NCBI RefSeq assembly: GCF_025766255.1
Contig: NW_026516736.1
Span: 1 to 64,000 of the forward strand
Reading direction: 5' to 3'
DNA: 64,000 bases
Source of the DNA: Zychaea mexicana
Taxonomy: Eukaryota; Mucoromycota; Mucoromycetes; Mucorales; Lichtheimiaceae
Shown piece by piece: positions 63,606 to 64,000 of this stretch. Made by a program: the position numbers and the translations under genes. Under the pieces are notes generated by a model, which worked only from the letters and a program-made list of their open reading frames with translations, was not told the DNA's origin and did no database searches. Each line of letters begins with the position of its first letter. Positions within the stretch are counted from its first letter, which is position 1.

Positions 63606-64000
63606 TACATTTTTTTTCCGATTGATTATTGTGTGCCACCCCAATAAGCAGTTAAATTAATAAATTTCATCTTCAAAAGTAAAATGGTTTACTCCTTCGA
63701 TAATAAAGAAAAGAAAAGATTACAAGATAAATATATTAAACGGTCAATGTGAGGTTCTTATTAGTCAGGTCTTCATTGACTCGTGCCAAAAGCATGCTGC
63801 AGATTGATGTTTATGACAAATCTGCTGCGCAGCTGTTGCGCAGCTGCTAAGTAGTTTCTGTGCGACAGCGAAATAACTGTCCTCTTCCTTCTAAATTCAA
63901 TAACAGCTTATCTTCGAAATACAAATTTATCGACTATGCTGCACTCATTACTTCATAGCTCGTCCAAAAGTTATGCTGCGGAATGATGACGATGACGAAC
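63606..64000. other. No recognisable gene
   Basis: AT-rich; a GCTGCGCAGCTGTTGCGCAGC near-palindrome at about 63830. Nothing else seen before the window ends. Confidence 0.4.

Noticed and set aside
1..64000. Stop-codon reassignment (TAG or TAA read as amino acids)
   Set aside because: TAG would have to stand for both Trp and Gln, TAA and TGA are also affected, frameshifts accompany the stops, and normal genes end at the same codons.

Overview
This is eukaryotic DNA, most likely from an early-diverging filamentous fungus (Mucoromycota/Mucorales-like). Genes have short introns of 60-100 nt with GT...AG ends. There are three nuclear tRNA genes. The mobile elements are Ty3/gypsy, fungal Tnp2/CACTA, KDZ, PIF/Harbinger, Crypton, L1-like LINE and Tc1/mariner types. 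No bacterial operon, rRNA gene or CRISPR array is visible. Almost the whole window is a transposon graveyard with nested insertions. Only one or two open reading frames look like possible single-copy genes (329 aa at 54306-55295, 177 aa at 58805-59338).

Layout. 1-1024: Gln-rich retroelement-like ORF remnant. 2560-5990: CACTA/Tnp2 element. 6041-13356: complete Ty3/gypsy element (949-bp LTRs) ending 10 bp before tRNA-Gly(GCC) (13367-13437). 13449-14640: a second gypsy end on the other side of that tRNA. 15.1-18.3 kb: Gln-rich ORF, DUF6729-like pseudogene, L1-like LINE tail, AT-rich element remnant. 18.3-20.8 kb: mosaic of a gypsy protease fragment, a Harbinger fragment and a truncated second CACTA copy. 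20878-20959: tRNA-Ser(AGA), with an LTR remnant on its left and a gypsy LTR on its right; that LTR is split by Harbinger 1 (21128-24026). 24.2-25.5 kb: gypsy integrase with a 185-bp solo LTR inside. 26485-27445: Tc1/mariner-like element. 27814-35911: a ~1.1-kb AT-rich element (alpha) carrying Harbinger 2 (28175-31782) and a Crypton (32433-35840); the Crypton is itself cut by a 405-bp insertion. 36.5-45.87 kb: a giant foldback palindrome with 22-nt tandem repeats, split by a chromodomain gypsy (37223-42843) and ending 5 bp before tRNA-Leu(CAG). 46.2-49.9 kb: Harbinger 3, split by a second full copy (gamma, 48253-49351) of the AT-rich element. 50.1-53.7 kb: KDZ transposase with a 570-bp solo LTR. 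54-64 kb: the 329-aa ORF, a second inverted tandem-repeat structure, the 177-aa ORF, an HMG-box-like pseudogene and LTR debris.

Two points stand out. First, a small AT-rich mobile element with imperfect inverted ends encodes a single unrecognised Cys/His-rich protein. Two full copies (net about 1070 and 1099 bp) and two partial copies are recognisable because younger transposons landed in them and left clean target-site duplications. Second, nonsense mutations in nearly every element fit C-to-T/G-to-A transitions (Gln to TAA/TAG, Trp to TAG), and the two CACTA copies differ mainly by such transitions, suggesting methylation- or RIP-like mutation of repeats. tRNA genes act as insertion magnets: all three are bordered within 5-35 bp by mobile-element ends.
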